A stretch of DNA of 64,000 bases from a virus, in the IMG/VR virus record IMGVR_UViG_3300042937_000216, positions 58,453 to 122,452 of that record, one strand, 5' to 3'. The notes beneath the pieces were generated by a model that worked only from the letters and a program-made list of their open reading frames with translations, ran no database searches and was not told where the DNA came from. Numbering within the stretch: the first letter of the stretch is position 1; each line of letters starts with the position of its first letter. This document shows, in pieces, positions 1 through 8,301 of the stretch. Made by a program: the position numbers and the translations under genes.

Positions 1-74
1 TCGATAAGTGTGACGAATATTTTAATCAATTTGGGGAGTATCTAAACAATACTTTTCCGTTAACTGGAAGATAA
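1..74 (+). CDS. C-terminal end of an upstream gene (partial)
   Basis: The frame beginning at base 3 is open for 23 codons and ends at TAA 72-74, one base before the ATG of the SAH hydrolase gene. The visible tail is acidic and aromatic and ends PLTGR. Too little is present to name it. The one-base spacing suggests it is co-transcribed with the next gene. Confidence 0.55.
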   Translation, partial: DKCDEYFNQFGEYLNNTFPLTGR

Positions 75-75
75 T

Positions 76-1362
76 ATGGATTATAAAATCAAAGACATTG
101 GACTTGCGGCGTGGGGTCATAAAGAAATAGCCATTGCTGAAACGGAAATGCCGGGCCTAATGGCAGTACGTGAAGAATACAAAGAATCACAACCACTTAA
201 AGGCGCTCGCATCGCAGGGTCACTACACATGACTATTCAAACTGCGGTACTTGTACAGACTCTGATCGCGCTAGGAGCAACAGTGCGTTGGAGTAGTTGT
301 AATATTTTTAGTACACAAGACCATGCCGCGGCTGCCTTAGCTGACCTGGGTATTCCTGTGTTTGCTTGGAAAGGTGAAACAGAGGAAGAATACTGGGATT
401 GTATTCAACGCACCCTACATGGTCCAGATGGTTGGACACCTAATATGCTATTAGATGATGGACATGATCTAACCTATTATATACACAAACACCACCCGGG
501 CCTATTAGGTAATATCCGTGGAGTGACAGAAGAAACCACAACTGGTATACACAAAATTAACGAAGCAATTGCCAAAGGTCAATTCCACCTGCGTGCTATT
601 AACGTTAACGACTCAGTGACTAAAACTAAGTTTGATAATCTATACGGTTGTCGTGAAAGCCTAGTTGATGCTGTTAAACGTGCTACAGATGTTATGATTG
701 CTGGTAAGATTGCTGTGGTAGCAGGCTATGGCGATGTAGGCAAAGGTTCAGCCGCTAGTCTACGTGCTCTGTCAGCTCAAGTTTGGGTAACTGAAGTAGA
801 TCCAATCTGCGCCTTACAGGCCGCAATGGAAGGTTACAAGGTTGTTACCATGGACTATGCCGCAGACAAAGCAGACATCTTTGTAACAGCCACAGGTAAC
901 ATCAATGTTATCACACACGATCATATGACGGCTATGAAGAACAACGCTATTGTATGTAACATTGGTCACTTTGACAGCGAGATTGATATTGCTAGTATTG
1001 CTGGTTACGAGTGGGATGAAATCAAACCACAGGTAGATCATGTGACCATGCCAAGTGGTCGTAAGATTATTGTTCTAGCTAAGGGACGACTAGTAAACTT
1101 AGGTTGCGGTACAGGACATCCTAGCTTTGTTATGTCAAACAGCTTTACCAATCAAGTGCTAGCACAGATTGAAATGTTCCAAAACTGGGAAGACTACAAT
1201 ACTGGTAGTATTCATTTGTTGCCTAAACACCTAGATGAAAAAGTAGCTAAACTACACCTAGCACAAATTGGTGCGCAACTAACAGAGTTGTCAACGGATC
1301 AAGCTAACTACATTGGCGTTAGAGTAGAAGGTCCATATAAAGCAGAAACATATAGGTACTAA
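76..1362 (+). CDS. ahcY: S-adenosylhomocysteinase
   Basis: Hydrolyses S-adenosylhomocysteine to adenosine and homocysteine, relieving product inhibition of methyltransferases; cytosolic and NAD-dependent. The 428-residue protein has the family landmarks in order: HMT at 51, LDDGHDLT near 126-133, GVTEETTTG near 149-157, VTKTKFDN near 181-188, GCRES near 191, the NAD-binding GYGDVGKG at 217-224, and the C-terminal tail ending YRY that closes the neighbouring active site. From family knowledge, proteobacterial enzymes are usually near 470 residues with an internal insertion; this one is short, like archaeal or eukaryotic forms, so it is probably not a recent copy of a host gene. The window carries several methyltransferases that it could serve. 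Confidence 0.97.
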   Translation: MDYKIKDIGLAAWGHKEIAIAETEMPGLMAVREEYKESQPLKGARIAGSLHMTIQTAVLVQTLIALGATVRWSSCNIFSTQDHAAAALADLGIPVFAWKGETEEEYWDCIQRTLHGPDGWTPNMLLDDGHDLTYYIHKHHPGLLGNIRGVTEETTTGIHKINEAIAKGQFHLRAINVNDSVTKTKFDNLYGCRESLVDAVKRATDVMIAGKIAVVAGYGDVGKGSAASLRALSAQVWVTEVDPICALQAAMEGYKVVTMDYAADKADIFVTATGNINVITHDHMTAMKNNAIVCNIGHFDSEIDIASIAGYEWDEIKPQVDHVTMPSGRKIIVLAKGRLVNLGCGTGHPSFVMSNSFTNQVLAQIEMFQNWEDYNTGSIHLLPKHLDEKVAKLHLAQIGAQLTELSTDQANYIGVRVEGPYKAETYRY

Positions 1363-1366
1363 GATT

Positions 1367-2464
1367 ATGAAAATAACTAAAATCCCAGGGTTAGGTAGAT
1401 TTGGAGTTATCATTGATGACTTAGATCTTAATAACATTACCAACGAAGAGTGGTTAGCTATTGGCCAGCAACATTTACAGAACCTTGTAACTGTTTTTAG
1501 AAAAGCCAATATAACCAAAGAGCGTCAAATTGAACTGACAAACATGTTAGGTGCTCAACGTTTTGGTACTAAAAATTACTTTATCAACAAGTATAAACAA
1601 CCATGGGATCTTATTATTGCCTTGGCATTGGAAGATGACAAGTCAATTGATAGTTTAGATCGTACAGTGATACGTAGCTGTATTAGTGCGCAAGAGCACA
1701 CAGATACAGGCTACGATATTACACGAGTACAGGGTGGATATGATGCCAACGGCAATCCATTGGGTATGTTTGCTGAAGGTGAATTGTTGTGGCACAGTAA
1801 CGAAAGTGGTACATTAACGTTTACTCCAGGTGTTAGTTTACTAGCGGCCAAAAACGTAGTAGGCAGTGCCACAGGATTCCTGACCACAACTGACTATTAC
1901 GAATCAGTGCCGGATAGTTTTCGCCGTGAGTTAGATGAAATGATAGTCCTACATAGATTTACTCCGGGTAAGATCTGCCCTGGACTAAACAAAAAACAAG
2001 ACATCATTATGAATCTTAACATGTGCCCATATGATGATACAGAAATTCCAATGATCATGACTAGCCCAGGCGGAGTCAAAGGTCTACACTATAGTGTTAA
2101 CACAGTGTGGAGTATCAAAGGCATGACCAAGAAAGAAAGTGATAAAGTCTTTGCTCGTATTAACAAAGAATTATTTGTACCTGAGTACACCTACGATCAT
2201 TGGTATGAAAACGAAGGCGATTGGTTATTATTTGATAACTCAATTACACAGCACAGACGTTTGGGTAATATTAAAGATCGTTTATGCTATCGTATACAGC
2301 ATGACTACACTAATATTCAAAATGGTGTTTGGTATCCTTACGCACAGAAAGATATTCAACGTAGATATGAGCAAGAAATACGTAGATTTATCAAAGCAAC
2401 AGGACATAAAGATTTTAAACTACCACCACGTAGGCTCGCTGACTTTATTCCTTTTTTTAAATAA
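1367..2464 (+). CDS. TauD/TfdA-like Fe(II)/2-oxoglutarate dioxygenase-like protein
   Basis: 365 residues starting four bases after ahcY. The pattern WHSNES (142-147), followed by a segment resembling the TauD body (VSLLAAKNVVGSATGFLTT, YESVPDSFRREL) and then LLFDNSITQHRR near the C-terminal third, matches the TauD/TfdA fold with first and last iron-binding histidines. The usual iron-binding HxD is HxN here (H143, N145), so catalysis by the standard triad is uncertain. The arginine after QH fits the 2-oxoglutarate-binding region. Substrate unknown. Identification rests on motif pattern only. Confidence 0.6.
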   Translation: MKITKIPGLGRFGVIIDDLDLNNITNEEWLAIGQQHLQNLVTVFRKANITKERQIELTNMLGAQRFGTKNYFINKYKQPWDLIIALALEDDKSIDSLDRTVIRSCISAQEHTDTGYDITRVQGGYDANGNPLGMFAEGELLWHSNESGTLTFTPGVSLLAAKNVVGSATGFLTTTDYYESVPDSFRRELDEMIVLHRFTPGKICPGLNKKQDIIMNLNMCPYDDTEIPMIMTSPGGVKGLHYSVNTVWSIKGMTKKESDKVFARINKELFVPEYTYDHWYENEGDWLLFDNSITQHRRLGNIKDRLCYRIQHDYTNIQNGVWYPYAQKDIQRRYEQEIRRFIKATGHKDFKLPPRRLADFIPFFK

Positions 2465-2467
2465 CTA

Positions 2468-3001
2468 ATGCTTAATCAGTTGATATCTTTTTTTAAATCT
2501 AAAGAAAGTTATAGAACTCTACTAATGTTTGGGTCAGTTACTGACAGTGCCGCGGCAGAAATTACTGTCGACGGCACTATTGTACATTCTGGACCACTGA
2601 CATCTGGTCTATTATTTAAATTTGTAACAAATGTAAAGGTACATGGAACTGTAGACGTTAATATTAAATTAATCTATGGGTCATTTACTATTAATAATAT
2701 TAGAGCCAGATACCCGGCACTAATTAATAATAGTTACCGAGGCTATATAGACTTTCCACAACCAATTAGTCAACCCATTATTGATCACACACTACCACTA
2801 GTAGTCAATGATACTATATCATACAAACATTTTATGTATAATGGACCTAAGCAATGGTTAACAAATTCAAAATCAAACCAGCGTGTTGTAGTAATAGAAG
2901 ATTATTACACAGCGGCCAAAACAGGCGTCATTAAAACAGATTGGCAGTACTACTACAAGACTATTAATATAGAAGAATTAGATAATATAAATCTACACTA
3001 A
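2468..3001 (+). CDS. hypothetical protein
   Basis: 177 residues, starting three bases after the preceding stop, so probably in one operon with ahcY and the oxygenase-like gene. Composition is beta-rich with a repeated valine/threonine pattern (ITVDGTIVHSG, VKVHGTVDVN), which suggests a beta-sandwich protein such as a virion component. No signal peptide or known motif. Function not recognised. Confidence 0.7.
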   Translation: MLNQLISFFKSKESYRTLLMFGSVTDSAAAEITVDGTIVHSGPLTSGLLFKFVTNVKVHGTVDVNIKLIYGSFTINNIRARYPALINNSYRGYIDFPQPISQPIIDHTLPLVVNDTISYKHFMYNGPKQWLTNSKSNQRVVVIEDYYTAAKTGVIKTDWQYYYKTINIEELDNINLH

Positions 3002-3043
3002 CTAATTTGCTCAAAAAGCTGTTAAAACCCCGCTAGATCATTA

Positions 3044-3079
3044 TATAATATTTTATTGCTAGTATCAGCCATATAAATA
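3044..3079 (+). promoter_or_regulatory. promoter region of first porin: TATAAT and T4-type late box
   Basis: A perfect late-type box TATAAATA lies at 3072-3079, 61 bases before the porin ATG. A TATAAT (3044-3049) lies just upstream with no good -35 partner. The late box matches the T4 gp55-dependent consensus and recurs through the window. Confidence 0.6.
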
Positions 3080-3140
3080 AAACTGTGGCTTATACGCACC
3101 CATGTGGCATAAAAGCAACAATTAACAAAGAGGAAACACA

Positions 3141-4352
3141 ATGAAGAAATTATTATTAGCAACACTATTAGCAAGTATGTACTCTACAGCTAACGCTGGC
3201 ATTCAAATCCCAGCAGGTGACTGGACATTAGACATTGGTGGCGTGGTAAACGCTTACTATACTAATACACGCGGTACAGGTGATGTAGTAGTTGGTGGCC
3301 TTGGTGGTCCTAACAGCACAGGCCAACGTAATGAATCAAATATTACAACTGGTTTATTACCAAACGTATTATCAGTTTCTGGTAAATCACGTCAAAATGA
3401 TTTAGACATCGGTTTTACTATCGCAATTAATCCAGGCGCTTCAACTACAGCGGCTGGTGATCAAGGCGCTAACCAAGAAAATCGTCAAGCATTTTTAACC
3501 ATTGGTGACAAATCATGGGGTAGCGTAAAACTAGGTAAAGACCTAGGCATTTTCGCTAGTGATGCTATCTTAAATGATATGACATTGTTGGGTGTAGGTT
3601 CTGGTGCTGGCGCACTAGCTGGTAACACAACAACATTGGGTCGTATTGGTACTGGCTTCATGTACGCTGATTGGAAATCACAAATTGCTTACACATCACC
3701 AAACTTTAATGGCTTTAGCTTTACGGCTGGTGTAACACAAGCATGGAATGCTCAAACAGCTGACCTAAGTGCTGTGACTGCGGGTGTACAAGCTGCTTCA
3801 GCAACTTCAACAGGCCGTGGCGGTGCTCAACCAGCATTTGAAGGTAAACTATCATACTCATTAGAAGGTCCTATCGCTGCTAAAGTATGGTCAAGTGCTA
3901 TTTCACAAAAAGTTGAAGGTGTAACTGGCTCTGCAGCAGATGACCGCGCTTATGCTTGGGACGTTGGTACAAACTTGGCTGCTGGCCCATATGGTTTAAC
4001 TGCTTACTACTTTGATGGTAAAGGTATTGGCCGTACACTACAATTAGCTGATGGTTTTGATACTACTGGTCGCCGTCGTGATTCAAACGGCGGATACGTT
4101 CAAGGTACATACACATTGCCTACAGCTACTAAACTTGGCGTAAGCTGGGGTCAAAGTAAACTAGATCGTAATAGTGGTGAAACAGCTACCGCATTAGTTT
4201 CGAAAAACGAAATGTGGACAGTTGGTGCTTATCACCCACTTACAAAACACGTTAATCTAGTTGCTGAATACTCAGACGTTAAATCAGAAGCACAAAATGG
4301 TGCTGAAGGTAAATCACGTTCAGTATCAGCAGGTGCTATCTTATTCTTCTAA
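3141..4352 (+). CDS. outer-membrane porin, general type
   Basis: 403 residues with a Sec signal peptide (MKKLLLATLLASMYSTANA, cleavage likely after residue 19) and a mature protein rich in alternating beta strands, ending in the phenylalanine typical of BAM-assembled porins (AGAILFF). Segments such as GSVKLGKD and PNFNGFSFTAG resemble proteobacterial trimeric porins. Strong ribosome site (aaagagg) ahead of the ATG, and a terminator closes the unit at 4376-4403. A phage porin could change host permeability or replace a receptor after infection; the role is inference. Base composition resembles the neighbouring phage genes. Confidence 0.85.
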   Translation: MKKLLLATLLASMYSTANAGIQIPAGDWTLDIGGVVNAYYTNTRGTGDVVVGGLGGPNSTGQRNESNITTGLLPNVLSVSGKSRQNDLDIGFTIAINPGASTTAAGDQGANQENRQAFLTIGDKSWGSVKLGKDLGIFASDAILNDMTLLGVGSGAGALAGNTTTLGRIGTGFMYADWKSQIAYTSPNFNGFSFTAGVTQAWNAQTADLSAVTAGVQAASATSTGRGGAQPAFEGKLSYSLEGPIAAKVWSSAISQKVEGVTGSAADDRAYAWDVGTNLAAGPYGLTAYYFDGKGIGRTLQLADGFDTTGRRRDSNGGYVQGTYTLPTATKLGVSWGQSKLDRNSGETATALVSKNEMWTVGAYHPLTKHVNLVAEYSDVKSEAQNGAEGKSRSVSAGAILFF

Positions 4353-4375
4353 GATTTACTTCTTAGTTTAATAAT

Positions 4376-4403
4376 TAAAAAGCCCCTTAACTGGGGCTTT
4401 TTT
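4376..4403 (+). terminator. rho-independent terminator
   Basis: Stem AAAAAGCCCC / GGGGCTTTTT with a 6-base loop and a run of six T, 24 bases after the first porin stop codon. Confidence 0.9.
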
Positions 4404-4407
4404 ACGG

Positions 4408-4447
4408 CTGTAATAAAAATTTAATCTGTTTGTAACACTACTGTAAT
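4408..4447 (+). promoter_or_regulatory. tandem Pho box (PhoB operator), four repeats
   Basis: Four 7-base direct repeats start exactly 11 bases apart: CTGTAAT (4408), ATTTAAT (4419), TTGTAAC (4430) and CTGTAAT (4441). This is the architecture of a double Pho box bound by PhoB (consensus CTGTCAT with 4-base spacers). An AT-rich -10-like stretch, TTTAAATAAT, follows at about 4457-4466, close to the usual spacing. The next gene is a phosphate-porin homologue, which fits host PhoB control. Confidence 0.75.
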
Positions 4448-4485
4448 CTTTGTGTGTTTAAATAATATATATAAGGGGAATATTA

Positions 4486-5913
4486 ATGACCATACAAAAG
4501 ATTAAATCAATAATGTATTATGTAGTGATAGCACTAGCAGTATCAGTTGCAGGATTAAAGCAAGCGCATGCCGACAGCACTAGCGACATTGTTAACGCAC
4601 TAGTTATGAAGGGTGTACTTACAGAAGAAGAAGGCGCACTTATAACCAAAGGACACAGCGGAGAAAAAGTAGCTGCTAAAAAAGAAAAAGACACTACTGT
4701 ACATGCGGCTAGTAAAATGAACATTCGTGGCTATTTACAAGTGCGCAATACTACTATGCTTAGTGGTGACGAAGGAGTCAACCTTTGGTCAGATCGATCT
4801 GTAGGTAATAAAAACTCTCTTGCTGATCAAGACAAAAACTTTCTTATCCGTCGAGCACGTGTGATCATTTCTGGTTCAGCTGGTGATCGTTTAGATTACT
4901 ATATTCAACCCGACTTTGCTAGTACAGCAGGTACCACAGGTAACGTTGCTCAACTACGTGATGCTTACGGTGACGTGAATCTAACCAAAGACAAAGTACA
5001 TCGTGTACGTGTAGGCCAAAGTAAAGTACCATATGGCTTTGAGAATTTACAATCTTCACAAAATCGGTTAGCACTTGATCGTGCTGACGCATTTAATAGT
5101 GCGGTGCGTGATGAACGTGATTTAGGTGCGTTCTACTACTACACACCTGATAATATACAAAAGCTGTTTAAAGAAATACAAGATGCAGGATTAAAACATT
5201 CAGGAAACTACGGTATGTTTGGCATTGGTGTGTATAACGGTCAAGGTGCTAACCAACAAGATCGTAATGATAATTACCACACAGTAGCACGTCTTACTTA
5301 CCCATGGAAAACAGAAAGCGGCCAAATATACGAAGCTGGTGTACAAGGTTATACAGGCAAGTATGTAAGAACAGGTAGTGCGTATAGAAGAAATATGGGC
5401 AACAACGTTTACGCAACTAAAACACCAACATTAGAACCAGGCAACACCACTGGATTCAAAGACGAACGTATGGGTGTAAGTTTTATGATGTACCCACAAC
5501 CGTTTGGTCTACAAGGTGAGTGGAACTGGGGCAAAACTCCTGGCTTAGATACTACTGCTAGTACTGATGGTATTATTAAAGAAACTAACTTGAACGGTGG
5601 CTACATTCAAACTATGTATAAAATTGATCACTTCAAAGTTGGCGATACTGATGGTACACTAATTCCATTTGTTAGATGGCAATACTTTGATGGTGCGTCA
5701 AAAGCAGAAACTAACTCACCGATGAATAAAGTTAACGACTGGGAAGCAGGTGCTGAATGGCAAATTGCGCCAGAAGTTGAACTTGTGGCTTACTATCATC
5801 ATATGAATCGTAGCAATTTAGTAACTGGAGCATCGTCTACTACAATAGTAAAACAAGACTATGCTAACTTTAAAGCAGACGCTTTACGTGTTCAACTACA
5901 GTATAACTTTTAG
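4486..5913 (+). CDS. phosphate-selective porin O/P family protein
   Basis: 475 residues. N-terminal signal peptide (hydrophobic 10-25, likely cleavage after AHA at about 29), a short helical/coiled segment near residues 30-75, then a beta barrel starting MNIRGYLQVRN and ending in phenylalanine (LQYNF). Blocks such as FLIRRARVIISG, DYYIQPDF, RVGQSKVPYGFENLQSS and RDERDLGAFYY match Porin_O_P proteins such as OprP/OprO, which take up phosphate or polyphosphate across the outer membrane. Four Pho-box repeats lie directly upstream. Likely role: raise phosphate uptake by an infected, phosphate-starved host. Specificity is inferred from family and promoter only. Confidence 0.85.
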   Translation: MTIQKIKSIMYYVVIALAVSVAGLKQAHADSTSDIVNALVMKGVLTEEEGALITKGHSGEKVAAKKEKDTTVHAASKMNIRGYLQVRNTTMLSGDEGVNLWSDRSVGNKNSLADQDKNFLIRRARVIISGSAGDRLDYYIQPDFASTAGTTGNVAQLRDAYGDVNLTKDKVHRVRVGQSKVPYGFENLQSSQNRLALDRADAFNSAVRDERDLGAFYYYTPDNIQKLFKEIQDAGLKHSGNYGMFGIGVYNGQGANQQDRNDNYHTVARLTYPWKTESGQIYEAGVQGYTGKYVRTGSAYRRNMGNNVYATKTPTLEPGNTTGFKDERMGVSFMMYPQPFGLQGEWNWGKTPGLDTTASTDGIIKETNLNGGYIQTMYKIDHFKVGDTDGTLIPFVRWQYFDGASKAETNSPMNKVNDWEAGAEWQIAPEVELVAYYHHMNRSNLVTGASSTTIVKQDYANFKADALRVQLQYNF

Positions 5914-5921
5914 GGAAAACT

Positions 5922-6011
5922 ATGTTTGAGATTTTTATAGAAGCAATAACAGATATTAGTAGTGTGTTATTGGTATTGGCGGCCATTGGCGTATGGTCAC
6001 TAGTCCCTTAA
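5922..6011 (+). CDS. 29-residue membrane peptide
   Basis: ATG 5922 follows the porin stop by 8 bases with a GGGAAAA ribosome site. The peptide MFEIFIEAITDISSVLLVLA continues to IGVWSLVP and is one hydrophobic segment. Its end overlaps the start of the next gene by 19 bases, which suggests translational coupling. Function unknown. Confidence 0.5.
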   Translation: MFEIFIEAITDISSVLLVLAAIGVWSLVP

Positions 6012-6757
6012 TTAGATATAAAACAATCTGTATATCGGACTTTCATCTTGGGACTAAAGATGCTAAAGCTGAATTGCTGAATAACTTTCTCAAACATCAC
6101 ACCTGTGATAATCTATTCCTAATAGGTGACATCATTGACGGGTGGAAAATCCAACAGAACAAATGGGCTTGGAAACAAGCGCATACTAATGTTATTCGAC
6201 GAATATTAGGTTACAGTAAACGAGGATGTAATGTAACTTATGTGACAGGTAACCATGACGAATTCCTCCGTCCTCTGGTACAACATCATTTTAGTCTAGG
6301 TAGAATACGTATCGTTAATCAAGCAGAGTATCGCAGTGTTGATGGAGAATTATTCCTAATCACCCACGGTGATATGTTTGATGGTATTACTAGACTAGCA
6401 CCGTGGATTGGATTCTTGGGCGACAAAGCCTATGATGTAGCTTTATGGTTTAACAACTATTTTAACTTTGCTAGACAACGATTAGGCTTTGGCTACTGGA
6501 GTTTGAGCAAGTATCTCAAACATAAAGTTAAAAAAGCCATTGACTTTGTGTTTAAGTTTGAAACTAACCTAACTGACTATGCGGCTAAACGTGGATATGA
6601 TGGTGTAATCTGCGGACACATACACACACCAGAAATCAAACACATGCCTAATGGTATGATCTATATGAATGATGGGGACTGGGTAGAAAGCTGTAGTGCT
6701 CTAGTTGAGCATGATGACGGACGATGGACAATAGTCTATTGGAATCATATAATCTAA
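5993..6757 (+). CDS. LpxH-like metallophosphoesterase (UDP-2,3-diacylglucosamine diphosphatase family)
   Basis: 254 residues with all calcineurin-type metal motifs in order: ISDFHLG (about 14-20), GDIIDGW, GNHDEFL, THGDMFD and CGHIHTPE. This arrangement matches LpxH-like pyrophosphatases that act on UDP-2,3-diacylglucosamine in lipid A synthesis. There is no clear ribosome site at ATG 5993, so translation is probably coupled to the overlapping 29-residue peptide. The next gene begins in the stop codon (TAATG). It could alter host lipid A or release phosphate from nucleotide-linked substrates; the substrate cannot be read from sequence. Confidence 0.8.
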   Translation: MVTSPLIRYKTICISDFHLGTKDAKAELLNNFLKHHTCDNLFLIGDIIDGWKIQQNKWAWKQAHTNVIRRILGYSKRGCNVTYVTGNHDEFLRPLVQHHFSLGRIRIVNQAEYRSVDGELFLITHGDMFDGITRLAPWIGFLGDKAYDVALWFNNYFNFARQRLGFGYWSLSKYLKHKVKKAIDFVFKFETNLTDYAAKRGYDGVICGHIHTPEIKHMPNGMIYMNDGDWVESCSALVEHDDGRWTIVYWNHII

Positions 6758-6930
6758 TGAGTTGGATACTATTGATACTAGTAGTAAACACAACTGACCC
6801 AAAAGATATACCGGGCAAGGTTACGCTTGAATTTGCTAATGAAACACAGTGCGAAGAGGCTAAACAATCATTGACCTATTGGTTAAAATTTGATACATTC
6901 AAAATACAAGCACAATGTTTAAAAAAATAA
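6757..6930 (+). CDS. small hypothetical protein with N-terminal hydrophobic segment
   Basis: 57 residues from ATG 6757, which overlaps the preceding stop as TAATG; this start is preferred over an in-frame ATG at 6724 inside the upstream gene. Starts MSWILLILVV, a possible signal or anchor, followed by a polar region with two cysteines (ETQCEEA, AQCLKK). Function unknown. Followed by a terminator. Confidence 0.6.
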   Translation: MSWILLILVVNTTDPKDIPGKVTLEFANETQCEEAKQSLTYWLKFDTFKIQAQCLKK

Positions 6931-6945
6931 CATGTATATCTATCC

Positions 6946-6972
6946 AAAAAGGCATCTTTTGGTGCCTTTTTT
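6946..6972 (+). terminator. rho-independent terminator
   Basis: Stem AAAAAGGCA / TGCCTTTTT with an 8-base loop and a T run, closing the porin/phosphoesterase unit. Confidence 0.88.
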
Positions 6973-6973
6973 C

Positions 6974-7002
6974 TTGACTATTGAGTCTGTTTATGTTACT
7001 AT
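6974..7002 (+). promoter_or_regulatory. sigma70-like promoter
   Basis: TTGACT (6974-6979), 17-base spacer, TACTAT (6997-7002), directly downstream of a terminator and 47 bases ahead of the small gene at 7049. Confidence 0.7.
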
Positions 7003-7048
7003 TGTAGAGTTAACACTCGTATTAAAACTTATATAAGGAAACACAAAC

Positions 7049-7204
7049 ATGTTTGATTCAATTGAAATTCGTAAAGTAACAAATGGTTTTATTGTAATTC
7101 TTAACACAGAAGATGACGCTAACGAATATGTGTTCGACACTAGTCGTAAAGCAATTAAATTCATCAAAGAATACGTTGAAGCTAAAGTAACACAACCAGC
7201 ATAA
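7049..7204 (+). CDS. small hypothetical protein
   Basis: 51 residues beginning MFDSIEIRKVTNGFIVILNT, behind its own promoter and an AAGGAAA ribosome site. Acidic/basic alternation with a C-terminal helix (RKAIKFIKEYVEAK). Resembles small accessory proteins of T4-like phages in general style only. Function not recognised. Confidence 0.65.
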   Translation: MFDSIEIRKVTNGFIVILNTEDDANEYVFDTSRKAIKFIKEYVEAKVTQPA

Positions 7205-7226
7205 TTTTTGCCTCGAAACAGGCTAA

Positions 7227-7234
7227 AATAAATA
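7227..7234 (+). promoter_or_regulatory. T4-type late promoter box
   Basis: AATAAATA, one mismatch from TATAAATA, 39 bases before the first gene of the sugar cluster. Confidence 0.5.
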
Positions 7235-7272
7235 CATTATAGCAAGAAATTCAACGAAAAGTGGAGAAATCA

Positions 7273-8301
7273 ATGTCAAAAACCGTTCTTGTAACTGGTG
7301 GAGCAGGCTTTATTGCGCATCACGTTATTGAAAACCTATTAAGAAATACCGATTGGAATATTGTTAGTTTAGATCGTCTAGACTTTAGTGGTAACCTAAA
7401 CCGCTTGAGTGATATGATGGCAAACTTTGATCAGGAAACACGTAAGCGTGTTAAGGTTGTATTCCATGACCTACGTGCTGAATTAAACCCAATGGTGGCT
7501 CGTGACATTGGAGATGTAAACTATGTACTACATTTAGCCGCAGGATCACATGTTGATCGCTCAATTGAGTTCCCAATGGAGTTTGTTTGGGACAACGTAG
7601 TTGGCACAGGCCACATCTTAGAGTTTGCTCGCAAACTACCTAACCTAGAACGCTTTATCTACTTCTCAACAGATGAAGTATTTGGTCCAGCACCTAATGG
7701 TGTTAACTATGGTGAGCGTGATCGTTACAACTCAAGCAATCCATACTCAGCTACCAAAGCTGGTGGTGAAGAGCTAGCTGTAGCGTTTGAAAATACCTAC
7801 AAGATGCCTATCTACATTACGCATACAATGAACGTGTTTGGCCAACGTCAACACCCAGAGAAGTTTATTCCTATGTGTATTCGTAAGGTAAACGATGGCG
7901 ACGCTATTACTATCCACAGTGACAGCACACGTACAATCCCTGGTAGTCGTTTCTATATTCATGCGGCAGACGTAGCTGATGCTATGTTTTTCTTGTTAGG
8001 CTTAGACCCAAGCAAACTAGAAGCAGACTACGGTGATGCTAAATGTCCTAAGTTTAACTTAGTAGGTAAACAAGAAATCAACAATCTACAATTAGCACAG
8101 ATCATTGCTGATGCTCAGGGCAAAGAACTTAAGTATGAAATGGTAGACTTCCATAGCAGTCGTCCGGGGCATGATTTACGTTATGCTCTAAGCGGTGACT
8201 ATATGCGTAAGTTAGGTTGGGAACCTAAGGTTAGCCTAACTGATCGTATTGGTGAAGTAGTACAATGGACTTTAGATAACGAGAGATGGTTACGATGCTA
8301 A
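7273..8301 (+). CDS. NAD-dependent nucleotide-sugar epimerase/4,6-dehydratase
   Basis: 342 residues from ATG 7273, chosen because GTGGAG at 7261-7266 is its ribosome site; an in-frame GTG at 7261 is less likely. Rossmann motif TGGAGFIAHH near the N-terminus, the STDEVFG block, and YSATK with the catalytic Tyr/Lys mark an extended short-chain dehydrogenase of the RmlB type (dTDP-glucose 4,6-dehydratase and relatives). Probably provides a 4-keto-6-deoxy sugar nucleotide to the enzymes that follow. It opens a run of eight closely packed genes to 14033. Confidence 0.88.
   Translation: MSKTVLVTGGAGFIAHHVIENLLRNTDWNIVSLDRLDFSGNLNRLSDMMANFDQETRKRVKVVFHDLRAELNPMVARDIGDVNYVLHLAAGSHVDRSIEFPMEFVWDNVVGTGHILEFARKLPNLERFIYFSTDEVFGPAPNGVNYGERDRYNSSNPYSATKAGGEELAVAFENTYKMPIYITHTMNVFGQRQHPEKFIPMCIRKVNDGDAITIHSDSTRTIPGSRFYIHAADVADAMFFLLGLDPSKLEADYGDAKCPKFNLVGKQEINNLQLAQIIADAQGKELKYEMVDFHSSRPGHDLRYALSGDYMRKLGWEPKVSLTDRIGEVVQWTLDNERWLRC

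Noticed and set aside
1-75. SAH or SAM riboswitch ahead of ahcY
   Set aside because: The upstream bases are coding for the end of another gene and only one base separates the two; no room for an aptamer.
2139-2468. 109-codon plus ORF inside the oxygenase-like gene
   Set aside because: Alternative frame of a longer supported gene without a ribosome site.
3001-3140. Pho box before the first porin
   Set aside because: No 11-base periodic CTGTNAT repeats could be found; only a late box and a lone TATAAT.
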